Positions 9,132 through 16,964 of a DNA stretch of 64,000 bases are shown here, piece after piece. This DNA is from Spongiivirga citrea (GTDB lineage: Bacteria > Bacteroidota > Bacteroidia > Flavobacteriales > Flavobacteriaceae): assembly GCF_010671565.1 (NCBI RefSeq), contig NZ_JAABOQ010000001.1, positions 372,001 through 436,000 of the forward strand. Direction: 5' to 3'. Positions within the stretch are counted from its first letter, which is position 1. Every line of letters begins with the position of its first letter. A program made the translations under genes and the position numbers. The notes beneath the pieces were generated by a model. That model did no database searches and had not been told where the DNA came from. It saw only the letters and a list, made by a program, of their open reading frames with translations.

Positions 9132-9248
9132 CTCCCCTGGAGGGGAGGTTTAGAGGGGTGTTTTTCTCAAATTAGACTAAATTTTCATTACAAAATTGTA
9201 CTATACTAAAATGGACACCCATCCCCGCCCCTTCCCTCAAGGGAAGGG
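9132..9248. repeat. palindrome-bounded intergenic repeat element
   Basis: This 117-base unit is bounded by CTCCCCT-GG-AGGGGAG (9132-9147) and CCCTTCCC-TCAA-GGGAAGGG (9229-9248). Next to each end are complementary tracts: GAGGGGTGT near 9153 and ACACCCATCCCC near 9216. The centre is AT-rich and non-coding. The architecture matches the element at 5730-5873. The element sits between convergent genes and may also act as a two-way terminator. Confidence 0.6.
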
Positions 9249-9250
9249 AG

Positions 9251-9670
9251 TTACCTACTGCTTTCCATTGAGCCAGATATCTCCGCATCCAACGCAAAAA
9301 ATGCTTCCTGAGCTAATTCTGTTTCATTAATCTCAGCGGTGCGCTTCTTTTTGTCATTTAAAATTAAATGCATTGTGAATCCACCAACAATTCCACCTCC
9401 GGTAGTTGCGAGTGCATCAACAGCATCAAATTTATTGCCATCTTCTCCACTGTCAATTAATTCTTTTGCGATACCGGCTGCGGTTGATGTAACAAAACTC
9501 CAGATTAATGCTTTTTTTCGATTTTTTGTGGTCGACTTTACTATGGTGTAGGTTACCGCACTAATACCAAATCCTGCTGCAGCGTGCAACACTTTGTCAT
9601 TGTCTTGCGCATTAATTGAAGTTGTAAAAAGAAATGTAAGGGGCAAGAATACTACTAATACTAGTCTCAT
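9251..9670 (-). CDS. YfiM/DUF2279-like exported protein
   Basis: 139 residues with an N-terminal signal peptide ending near SINAQ (residue 21). The segment NDKVLHAAAGFGISAVTY is like the start of YfiM/DUF2279 proteins, which begin D-K-x-x-H followed by a small-residue helix. A second block, AKELIDS...FDAVDALATTGGGIVGG, also fits that family. The two conserved blocks look like membrane-interacting helices with polar residues (His, Lys, Glu, Asp) inside. The function is unknown even for YfiM. The assignment is by motif pattern only. The gene ends directly against the palindromic repeat on its 3' side. Confidence 0.7.
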   Translation of the reverse strand: MRLVLVVFLPLTFLFTTSINAQDNDKVLHAAAGFGISAVTYTIVKSTTKNRKKALIWSFVTSTAAGIAKELIDSGEDGNKFDAVDALATTGGGIVGGFTMHLILNDKKKRTAEINETELAQEAFFALDAEISGSMESSR

Positions 9671-9986
9671 GTTAGTTGGTTTTAGAAATACTTGCTAGTA
9701 CAAAATAGTATAATCCTTACTTAGTACGTGAGAAAGTGGCTATCTAGCAATGTTTACCGATTAATGGTGTTTTGAATTGAAAATTGAGAAAATGTTTTAT
9801 TCTAATAGTATTAGTAAACAATTGTAATTGGTTAACTATTTTATAGTGCATTCAGCATTTCCGACACACATAGATAATTTACTTTCCTTTTACAACTATT
9901 AATAAACATTTTTTGTGCATAAAAAAGTGTTTCTATTTAATAACCAACAGAGAATCAATTTGTAATTTTAAAATATTAAACCAAGT
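9671..9986. other. intergenic region between divergent genes
   Basis: About 315 bases of AT-rich sequence between the YfiM-like gene (minus) and a two-gene unknown operon (plus). I see no ORF, no strong hairpin and no RNA gene. It should hold both divergent promoters, but I could not find a clear TAnnTTTG box. Confidence 0.4.
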
Positions 9987-10556
9987 GTGATTTTGGCAGA
10001 AAACTCAAATAGGGAAAATATATTCAATACAATCGAGAAAGTTGAAGACGATTTTGAGAAAAAAATAACTCAAATTTCTGCAGGAGCATTAGCGCTATCT
10101 ATAACCTTCATCGATAAAATAGTTGATTTATCTAAAGCCGAGCATTTCTGGATATTAATAGTTGGCTGGATATTATTAACATTAACACTATCCATTAATT
10201 TAATCTCTATCCTTGTTTCCCGAAAATTGAATCTCCAAACTATAGATGAATATGATGATTTCGAGAGAGAGAAAATAAAAGAAGAGGAATTAATTAAAAA
10301 TGTAAAAAAAAGAAATAAGTTTATTTCCAACTTAGACATTATTTCACTCGCGAAACTATTATCAGGAATTTTTATGATAGTAATTTTTTCTTCTATAAAT
10401 ATTAATAACAAAAGCAAAATAGATATGCCAGACAAGGACAGAATTGAAAAAGGGAGAACTATTCACGTTCCTCAGACAAATCCTCAAAGTAGTGATACAG
10501 GAAATGAAAAACCTAATCAAAATACAACCGAATCCAACGATAATCAAGATTCATAG
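9987..10556 (+). CDS. two-helix membrane protein with acidic/polar tail, unknown
   Basis: A 189-residue product read from GTG 9987; TTG 9993 two codons later is the alternative. Residues 1-30 are hydrophilic and acidic. Two membrane helices follow (about 50-80, HFWILIVGWILLTLTLSINL, and about 122-140), separated by a charged helix (YDDFEREKIKEEELIKNVKKR) that looks coiled. The last ~45 residues are a disordered, Asn/Gln/Thr-rich tail. I do not recognise a family. A very small basic ORF starts 3 bases after its stop. The AT content is a little higher than in neighbours, so this pair may be accessory DNA, but nothing else supports transfer. Confidence 0.6.
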   Translation: MILAENSNRENIFNTIEKVEDDFEKKITQISAGALALSITFIDKIVDLSKAEHFWILIVGWILLTLTLSINLISILVSRKLNLQTIDEYDDFEREKIKEEELIKNVKKRNKFISNLDIISLAKLLSGIFMIVIFSSININNKSKIDMPDKDRIEKGRTIHVPQTNPQSSDTGNEKPNQNTTESNDNQDS

Positions 10557-10559
10557 AAT

Positions 10560-10700
10560 ATGAAAAAGAAAGATGATGATATACTTAAAAAAGCTTTTAA
10601 TGGCCGCTTAATTAAAACTCCAAAGTTCATTACTCCAAAAACGAAAACTGAATTCAAAAAGGAAACTAAACCTAAAGAAAAGCGAAGTTCCAATAAATAG
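10560..10700 (+). CDS. small basic protein (46 aa), unknown
   Basis: ATG 10560 to TAG 10698-10700 gives 46 residues, with a reading MKKKDDDILKKAFNGRLIK then a Thr/Lys/Pro-rich tail ending KEKRSSNK. It is very basic. It begins 3 bases after the stop of the preceding membrane-protein gene, so translational coupling is likely. No domain is recognisable. It could bind the acidic tail of its neighbour or nucleic acid; that is speculation. Confidence 0.45.
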   Translation: MKKKDDDILKKAFNGRLIKTPKFITPKTKTEFKKETKPKEKRSSNK

Positions 10701-10789
10701 AACGCATGTACGATTTAAATGTAGAAATACCACAAGTTATTTAACCGATGACGGATTCTCTACATAGATATGATCCATAAACCACATAG

Positions 10790-13700
10790 CTAGCCCAACT
10801 CCTCCTCATAATAATGCGTAGCATCATAAACCAAATCATTTAGATATGATTTTTCGCTCTCGACGCGTTTTTCATCCCAATCAAGATAGTTTACGATATC
10901 TTCTAAAACCACATCCAGATATTTGGGAATCGAAGTGATATCAAAATAAAGTCGACCTGTCCGTCTTACAAAAAAGTCGGTAAGACTATTTGTCATTTCG
11001 TTGTGAATACAATACCAAAGCTCAGCGCGAATTAAGCGCTCATGCACATTATCGTTGGCAAAGTAGTTTATCTTATTTAAAATGGTATCGGCTTGTTTAC
11101 CGTACGTAGTAGCTAAATACCAAGCGAAATAGGCATTATCAATTCCTATTTCACCCAACCTAGTCTCTAATTCTTTTTGATATGCATTCACCTCTTTCAT
11201 TGATGTTAAAGCGGGTGATGTCAATGGGATTTTTTCTGTTTTTGATTTCTTGAATTTGTCACGACGCTTACTGCTCATTGTTTTTAAAACAGCATCAATG
11301 GTACGATGTGCCATTTTACGATATCCCGTTAGCTTTCCTCCAGCTATCGAAATAAGTCCCGTATCAGAAACAAAAATTTCATCCTTACGCGATAATTCAG
11401 AAGGGTCTTTTTCTTCTTCGTGAATTAGTGGACGTAATCCCGCCCAGTTTGATTCAATATCATCGATTGTTACATTTACTGTCGGGAATGTGGCATTTAC
11501 TGCATCTAATAAATAGATAGCATCATCTTTTGTTGCCACTACTCTATCTAGGTTTCCTTTATAATTCGTGTCGGTAGTCCCAACATAGGTAACTCGACCA
11601 CGTGGAATAGCGAATATCATTCTGCCATCCGGCACATCAAAATAAACTGATTGTTTTATAGGTAGTTTTTCGGCAGGAAATACTATATGCACCCCTTTGG
11701 TGTGATGCAAGTATTTGTTATTCATGCTATGATCTTTCTTCCGTAAAAGATCGACCCAAGGTCCAGCTGCAGAAACAAATTTTCTTGCGGTAATATTCAA
11801 TTTTGTTCCTGTGTTATGATCAACACAGTTCACACTTTTTACCTTTCCCTCATTGTCATATACAAACTCCTCCATCTCACAGTAATTAATTACTGTTGCG
11901 CCAAATTCAGTTGCTTTTTTTAACAGCTCAATTGTCAAACGCGCATCGTCTGTTCGGTATTCCGCATAATAACCTCCACCTAACAATGTACTTTCATCTA
12001 ATAGAGGCTCTTTACTTATCGTCTCTTCTTTATCCAGCATTTTACGGCGATCATTCCCCTCTACATTTGCAAGAAAATCATATACTTTTAAGCCAATAGA
12101 AGTCATTACTTTTCCATAAGTACCTCCTTCTACCAAAGGCAATAGCATTTTTTCAGGAACTACTAAATGCGGAGCCAATTTGTGTACTATCGCACGTTCT
12201 GATCCTGATTCTTTAACCAATCCGATCTCCAATTGCTTTAAGTATCGAAGTCCTCCGTGAATTAATTTGGTGGATTTATTACTAGTCCCACTAGCAAAAT
12301 CATTCTTCTCTACTAGACATACCTTCATTCCTCTTGCAGCGGCATCAAGTGCAATTCCAGACCCCGTAACTCCACCACCTATTACTATAAGATCGAAGGT
12401 GTCAGTAGCTAATTTTTTAAGCTGATTTTCCCGATTTAAAATGGAGAATTTATGAGCCTTAGCCTTTTTTTTCGTTTTGGTAGAACGTGTTCTGTCAACT
12501 GCTTTTAACCAGCCTTTATATTTTTGCTTGCGTTGTTTCGATTTCATTTCAGGCTTGAAAATACGCTCTGCTTCTCTCACCGATTCAATGTCTTCCAAAC
12601 TCCAGATACCTTGCTTAATTCCCGCTAAAAACGCAGCGCCTAAGGCAGTAACTTCTAACATTTTTGGTCGGTCTACCTCCACATTTAAAATATCAGATTG
12701 AAATTGCATTAAATAGTTATTAGCACAAGCACCACCATCTACTTTTAAGGTGGTCATTTGCTTGCCGCTATCTTCCATCATCGCATCAATCACGTCACGT
12801 GTTTGATATGCCAATGCTTCGACTGTTGCTTTTATCAACTCTTCTCTACCAGAATCTAATGTAAGTCCGTAAACCGCTCCCTTAGCGTTTGCATCCCAAT
12901 AAGGGGCACCCAAGCCTGCAAAAGCCGGAACTACATATAAATCTTGAAGCGGTGGAATGCTATTGCAAATTGCTTCAGTTTCCGACGCTTTTTTTATCAC
13001 TTTTAATTGATCTCGCAACCACTGTATAGATGCACCACCGACAAAAATGCTTCCTTCTAAAGCGTATTTTACCTCATCCTTATTCAAACTGGCTGTGAGT
13101 GTGGTCAACAATCCGTTTTTAGAAACGACATGCTTTTTTCCTGTATTCAACAACATAAAGCAACCCGTACCATAGGTGTTTTTTGCAATCCCAGATTTGA
13201 ATCCGCCTTGACCAAATAAAGAAGCTTGCTGATCACCTGCAACTCCATAAATGGGAATTTTATGTCCTTTGTATTCAACCGAACCAAAATCAGATGAAGA
13301 GGCTTGAACTTTAGGTAATAATGACTTTGGAATATTTAGTGCCTTAAGCATGGTCTCATCCCATGTCAGGTCTTTGATATTGTAGATCATTGTTCGCGAG
13401 ACATTCGTATGATCTGTTAAGTGATTTCCCGTGAATTTATAAATAAGCCAGCTATCGATTGTACCGAATAGTAGATCTCCAGCTTCAGCTTTTTCTTGAG
13501 CACCTTCAACATTATCTAGAATCCATTTTAGCTTGGTTCCTGAGAAATAAGAATCAACTACGAGGCCAGTATTTTCTCGAATATAATCTTCTAGCCCTTT
13601 AGCTTTAATATCATCGCAAATATCTGTAGTTCGTTTATCTAACCATACAATGGCATTGTGAATAGGCTCTCCAGTTTTCCTATCCCATACGACGGTAGTT

Positions 13701-13951
13701 TCACGTTGATTGGTAATACCAATAGCAGCTACTTCTTCTGGTGAAATACCAGAATCTTTCATCACATTTTTGAAAGCTGCAAGTTGATCAGCATAGATCT
13801 CATTGGCATCATGCTCTACCCAACCAGACTTAGGATAATGCTGCTTGAGTTCTTTTTGAGAGATGGCAACAATGTTCCCTTTTACATCAAAAATAATAGC
13901 CCGGGTACTAGTTGTACCCTGATCGAAGGCAATGACGTATTTCTTTTTCAT
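10790..13951 (-). CDS. glpK-glpD: glycerol kinase / glycerol-3-phosphate dehydrogenase fusion
   Basis: One 1053-residue frame encodes two consecutive enzymes of glycerol use. Residues 1-~488 are a complete FGGY glycerol kinase: the ATP loop DQGTTSTRA at 10-18, NQRETTVVWD, GVAGDQQASLFGQ and the C-terminal VDGGACANN are all present. Residues ~502-1053 are a complete FAD-dependent GlpD/GlpA: the dinucleotide fold IGGGVTGSG at 524-532, the KSTKLIHGGLRYL motif and the C-terminal Asp/Glu-rich domain. They are joined by a short basic linker (about 489-501, TKTKKKAKAHK). GlpK phosphorylates glycerol; GlpD oxidises the product to dihydroxyacetone phosphate and passes electrons to quinone at the membrane. 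The usual order is two separate genes. GlpD has no ATG, GTG or TTG of its own before its FAD motif. An A8 run sits at the junction. Confidence 0.93.
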   Translation of the reverse strand: MKKKYVIAFDQGTTSTRAIIFDVKGNIVAISQKELKQHYPKSGWVEHDANEIYADQLAAFKNVMKDSGISPEEVAAIGITNQRETTVVWDRKTGEPIHNAIVWLDKRTTDICDDIKAKGLEDYIRENTGLVVDSYFSGTKLKWILDNVEGAQEKAEAGDLLFGTIDSWLIYKFTGNHLTDHTNVSRTMIYNIKDLTWDETMLKALNIPKSLLPKVQASSSDFGSVEYKGHKIPIYGVAGDQQASLFGQGGFKSGIAKNTYGTGCFMLLNTGKKHVVSKNGLLTTLTASLNKDEVKYALEGSIFVGGASIQWLRDQLKVIKKASETEAICNSIPPLQDLYVVPAFAGLGAPYWDANAKGAVYGLTLDSGREELIKATVEALAYQTRDVIDAMMEDSGKQMTTLKVDGGACANNYLMQFQSDILNVEVDRPKMLEVTALGAAFLAGIKQGIWSLEDIESVREAERIFKPEMKSKQRKQKYKGWLKAVDRTRSTKTKKKAKAHKFSILNRENQLKKLATDTFDLIVIGGGVTGSGIALDAAARGMKVCLVEKNDFASGTSNKSTKLIHGGLRYLKQLEIGLVKESGSERAIVHKLAPHLVVPEKMLLPLVEGGTYGKVMTSIGLKVYDFLANVEGNDRRKMLDKEETISKEPLLDESTLLGGGYYAEYRTDDARLTIELLKKATEFGATVINYCEMEEFVYDNEGKVKSVNCVDHNTGTKLNITARKFVSAAGPWVDLLRKKDHSMNNKYLHHTKGVHIVFPAEKLPIKQSVYFDVPDGRMIFAIPRGRVTYVGTTDTNYKGNLDRVVATKDDAIYLLDAVNATFPTVNVTIDDIESNWAGLRPLIHEEEKDPSELSRKDEIFVSDTGLISIAGGKLTGYRKMAHRTIDAVLKTMSSKRRDKFKKSKTEKIPLTSPALTSMKEVNAYQKELETRLGEIGIDNAYFAWYLATTYGKQADTILNKINYFANDNVHERLIRAELWYCIHNEMTNSLTDFFVRRTGRLYFDITSIPKYLDVVLEDIVNYLDWDEKRVESEKSYLNDLVYDATHYYEEELG
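12465..12472 (-). other. A8 homopolymer at GlpK/GlpD junction (possible slippage site)
   Basis: On the coding strand the codons are ACG AAA AAA AAG GCT, i.e. eight adenines at codons 494-496 of the fusion. One extra A gives ...AAA GGC TAA and stops at once, making a 497-residue free GlpK of normal family length. One missing A shifts to a frame with a TAA nine codons after the run. Whether slippage happens is not shown by the sequence. Confidence 0.5.
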
Positions 13952-14031
13952 AATGTATGGATGATTCGTTTAAAGTTAGGCCTAATAAGGATTAGCATAC
14001 CCTGTTCCCCTCTATTTTTAAGTAAAATAAC

Positions 14032-14045
14032 AACGAAAACGTTTT
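14032..14045 (+). promoter_or_regulatory. shared motif AACGAAAACGTTTT upstream of glpKD
   Basis: AACGAAAACGTT occurs here, about 80 bases before the fusion gene's start, and again on the other strand at 15967-15978 upstream of the symporter gene. AAAACGTTTT is itself palindromic, like LacI-family operators. No LacI-type gene is in the window. A weak candidate. Confidence 0.3.
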
Positions 14046-14100
14046 AATTGGCATCAAACATTAAACAAAATCACACACATCCTAATGCTCACCTAAACGC

Positions 14101-15828
14101 CTAAAAAATCAAATAGGTGCTTAGTACTAATAGTGTTATAAAAATTCCGACCGGAACTGCCCATTTCCAAGGAGTTGTATCTATAACTCTCGTTACTTTT
14201 GGAACGTAGATATTTTGTTTTGGTTTTAGTGCGCCAAATATCAACATAATGATAATATTAACCACGAACAATATTCCCATAACATGTAAAAAGTGGGGAT
14301 ATGCTTCAGCTTCTATCAGACTGATTTTTTCCATGTGGGCGGGTATATCGGTCACCCCTATTTCTTTAAAGTAAGCTGCTAGTTGTTCGTCTTCCAATCC
14401 ACCTAAGAAATTAGACCCTTGAATTCCCGCTTTATCTAATGCACTTTGGATAAATATCGGACTCATTATAAATTGACTTATCAAATACATAATGACTCCA
14501 CCAACAAGCACCACTTTTGCGCCTATGGCTGGTACTTTTTTAGTCAAAATTCCAATTGCTACAACTGCTAAAATTGGCACACTTAAACTTCCTAAAGACT
14601 CTTGTATATAAGCAAACAATCCATCAGGTGCATTACGGATAAAAGGAGCTATCGTCATAGAAACGGCGGCCAATCCAAGACCAAATCGCTTACCAGCCTT
14701 TACAGTTTGTAATTCATTTGCTGCTTTATTGAAAAACTTTTTATACAGATCAAAACCAAACAGAGTAACACTACTATTTAAAAGGCTATTAAACGAGCTT
14801 AATACTGCACCGAATAATACTGCTGCAAAAAATCCGAGTAATCCTGCTGGTAGAACACGTCTTACCAATTCGGGATATGCAGCATCGGCATCATTTAATT
14901 CCGAACCGAATAATTGCCAAGCAATGATACCAGGAAGTACAACAATTACGGGAATTAAAAACTTCACGAAAGACGCTAGCATCATTCCTTTTTGACCATC
15001 AGCAAGGCTTTTCGCCCCAAAAACACGCTGCAAAATTGCCTGATTTGTTCCCCAGTAATACATTTGAGCAATCATCATACCTGTAAATATGGTGCCAAAT
15101 GGAATTGATGACGTAACACCACCCGTGACATCGAACTTATCTCGACTTTCCATCCATAAGGTTGATAACCCTTCGCCTACATTACCGTCACCAATCATTT
15201 TAAGACCAAAAATGGGAATTAAAATTCCTCCAACTAATAGTCCAATGGCATTGACCAAGTCAGATACAGCAACAGCTTTTAATCCACCATAAATTGCGTA
15301 TACAATTCCTATTAAACCAATACTCCAAACGCAGACCCAATACGTAGCTGTTTCAGAAAGACCCAACATTTCATTAAGCTTAAACATCGTAATGAATGCT
15401 TTGGAACCCGCATACAATATAGTTGGTAATAAAACAATGCCGAAAGCAATCAAAAATAGTATAGACAGGATTGCTTTTGTATTACTATCAAATCGTTTCT
15501 CTATAAATTCAGGAATGGTAGTAATACCTACTTGCATATACTTAGGCAATAACCAAAGTGCGGTAATCACCATTGCAATTGCCGCCAAGGTTTCCCAGGC
15601 CATCACCAAAATTCCTTCGGTAAACGCTTGCCCGTTTAGTCCAACAATTTGTTCTGCAGATAGATTGGTTAACAATAAAGATCCTGCAATTGTTATGGCT
15701 CCTAAACTTCGTCCACCTAAATAGTACCCATCAGCCGATTTTTCATTTGTTTTTCTTGTAGCATACCAGGCAATAACTGCAACTAAAAGCGTAAAGCCAA
15801 TAAATGAAATAATCGAAAATGCATCCAT
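14101..15828 (-). CDS. sodium:sugar symporter (SSS family), probably galactose
   Basis: A 575-residue inner-membrane carrier with about 14 hydrophobic helices. The N-terminal block SADGYYLGGRSLGAITIAGS and LTNLSAEQIVGLNGQA is characteristic of SSS members of the SglT type, as is WGTNQAILQRVFGAKS in the middle. Vibrio SglT, a sodium/galactose carrier, has closely similar blocks. It imports the sugar with sodium. Substrate choice is inferred from the family and from context: the next genes upstream are a Nudix-type sugar regulator and galK/galT. A candidate operator shared with galK lies 84-99 bases before its start. The glpK-glpD gene is downstream on the same strand, 149 bases away, and may be separate. 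Confidence 0.88.
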   Translation of the reverse strand: MDAFSIISFIGFTLLVAVIAWYATRKTNEKSADGYYLGGRSLGAITIAGSLLLTNLSAEQIVGLNGQAFTEGILVMAWETLAAIAMVITALWLLPKYMQVGITTIPEFIEKRFDSNTKAILSILFLIAFGIVLLPTILYAGSKAFITMFKLNEMLGLSETATYWVCVWSIGLIGIVYAIYGGLKAVAVSDLVNAIGLLVGGILIPIFGLKMIGDGNVGEGLSTLWMESRDKFDVTGGVTSSIPFGTIFTGMMIAQMYYWGTNQAILQRVFGAKSLADGQKGMMLASFVKFLIPVIVVLPGIIAWQLFGSELNDADAAYPELVRRVLPAGLLGFFAAVLFGAVLSSFNSLLNSSVTLFGFDLYKKFFNKAANELQTVKAGKRFGLGLAAVSMTIAPFIRNAPDGLFAYIQESLGSLSVPILAVVAIGILTKKVPAIGAKVVLVGGVIMYLISQFIMSPIFIQSALDKAGIQGSNFLGGLEDEQLAAYFKEIGVTDIPAHMEKISLIEAEAYPHFLHVMGILFVVNIIIMLIFGALKPKQNIYVPKVTRVIDTTPWKWAVPVGIFITLLVLSTYLIF

Positions 15829-15911
15829 AAGAATTTGTCGTGTTGGTTTGTTAGTAAAGATCTATTCAATAGTAAAATCAATTTTATTGAATAATTCAGT
15901 TAAAATAATGA

Positions 15912-15927
15912 AATTATCATCATTAAG
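15912..15927 (-). promoter_or_regulatory. candidate galactose operator upstream of symporter
   Basis: AATTATCATCATTAAG (plus strand) matches 13 of 16 positions of the reverse complement of the near-palindrome at 16842-16857 upstream of galK. The core TCATCATTAA is identical. It lies 84-99 bases before the symporter start codon. Binding by the adjacent Nudix-type regulator is inferred. Confidence 0.45.
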
Positions 15928-16060
15928 GATAATAACTATTGCTTTCTAAAAAATTGTAATCCCTCTAACGTTTTCGTTTTGGTCGATTTAAATTATAGCA
16001 AGTTTATTGAAAAGAGCAAAATAACCATTTAAAAAACTGATAGTCATCCAATAATCTAGA

Positions 16061-16774
16061 TTAAACCTCAAAATTAATTCCGCTGGCTACCAGTTGCTGA
16101 TACTTATCATAATCAAATTTATACAGGAAAGCCCCTTTTTTTGAACTGAGCTTATCCTTTTCATTCAACTTAATCAAGACACCAAATGACAATACTTTCT
16201 TTCTGAAATTTCTAGAATCCATTTGTTTTTGGTAGATGGCTTCGTATAAATTTTGCAATTGTGGGATTGTAAATTTTTCAGGAAGTAATTCAAAGCCTAT
16301 TGGCTGGTATCGTGCTTTTCTGCGCAATCTTGTCAACGCATCTTTTACCATTATATCATGGTCTAGTACCAATTCAGGCAACTCATTAAAGGGATACCAG
16401 ATCGCTCCGTGCTTTTCCACCAATTCGTTGTCATAATCGCTGATGCGAATCAAAGCATATTGTCCGATCGATATACAGCGATAACCAGGATCTCTCATCA
16501 CCTCATTATAAGTCCGAAGTTCTTCCATAAAAACATTCTTCAAACCTGTGATTTCTTCTAGAACTCTTTTGGCAGCATCAGTCACACTCTCATTTAACTT
16601 CACAAAACTACCTATTAAGGAGTAAGCCCCTTTTTGGGGTTCTACCCTTCGCTTAAAAACCAAAAGTTTTAATATCCCTTCATCAAAACCAAAAATGATA
16701 CAATCAGTTGCTATATATATAGGATCATGCTCCTTATACCAATCTTTCGACCAGGGTGAGGTTTTGTTACTCAT
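16061..16774 (-). CDS. Nudix-fold transcriptional regulator (NrtR/AraR-like), probable galactose regulator
   Basis: 237 residues: an N-terminal Nudix domain (about 15-145) and a C-terminal winged helix (about 150-225; FTIPQLQNLYEAIYQKQMDSRNFRKK). The Nudix box is degenerate. In the consensus G-x5-E-x7-R-E-U-x-E-E-x-G, the first Gly is Ser (LIGSFVKLNES) and the Glu after Arg is Val (KRVLEEITG). Loss of these residues fits a ligand-sensing, non-catalytic Nudix domain, as in NrtR and in the Bacteroidota arabinose regulator AraR. The gene lies between the symporter and galK and is divergent from galK. Its likely effector is galactose or a Leloir intermediate (inferred). Candidate operators lie on both sides. 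Confidence 0.85.
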   Translation of the reverse strand: MSNKTSPWSKDWYKEHDPIYIATDCIIFGFDEGILKLLVFKRRVEPQKGAYSLIGSFVKLNESVTDAAKRVLEEITGLKNVFMEELRTYNEVMRDPGYRCISIGQYALIRISDYDNELVEKHGAIWYPFNELPELVLDHDIMVKDALTRLRRKARYQPIGFELLPEKFTIPQLQNLYEAIYQKQMDSRNFRKKVLSFGVLIKLNEKDKLSSKKGAFLYKFDYDKYQQLVASGINFEV

Positions 16775-16841
16775 AATGATTCTTTGATTTCCTCAAAAAT
16801 AAGTCAACTCTTTTATTTTCTAGGTTTTTATTCCATTCAAC

Positions 16842-16857
16842 ATTAATGATGATTAAT
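16842..16857 (+). promoter_or_regulatory. candidate galactose operator upstream of galK
   Basis: ATTAATGATGATTAAT is a near-perfect palindrome, ATTAATnATnATTAAT, mismatched only at positions 7 and 10. It lies in the 190-base divergent region between the regulator gene and galK. Its centre is about 70 bases before the predicted galK transcription start, which would suit an activator. A related site is at 15912-15927. Confidence 0.5.
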
Positions 16858-16908
16858 AAATCCTTTTTAAAGTATAAAAAAATTAATTAACGTAAAAAAT
16901 ACATTTAT

Positions 16909-16916
16909 TATATTTG
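16909..16916 (+). promoter_or_regulatory. candidate -7 box for galKT (TATATTTG)
   Basis: TATATTTG matches TAnnTTTG, 48 bases before the TTG start of galK. No TTG lies at the expected -33 spacing, consistent with an activator-dependent promoter. Confidence 0.5.
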
Positions 16917-16964
16917 CTCTCATCATCTACAAGAATTATTAAGCCAATATTAAAAACCCACTAA

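Noticed and set aside
13976-13985. Perfect palindrome TTAGGCCTAA upstream of glpKD
   Set aside because: Only ten bases and no second copy seen in the window; not enough for an operator call.
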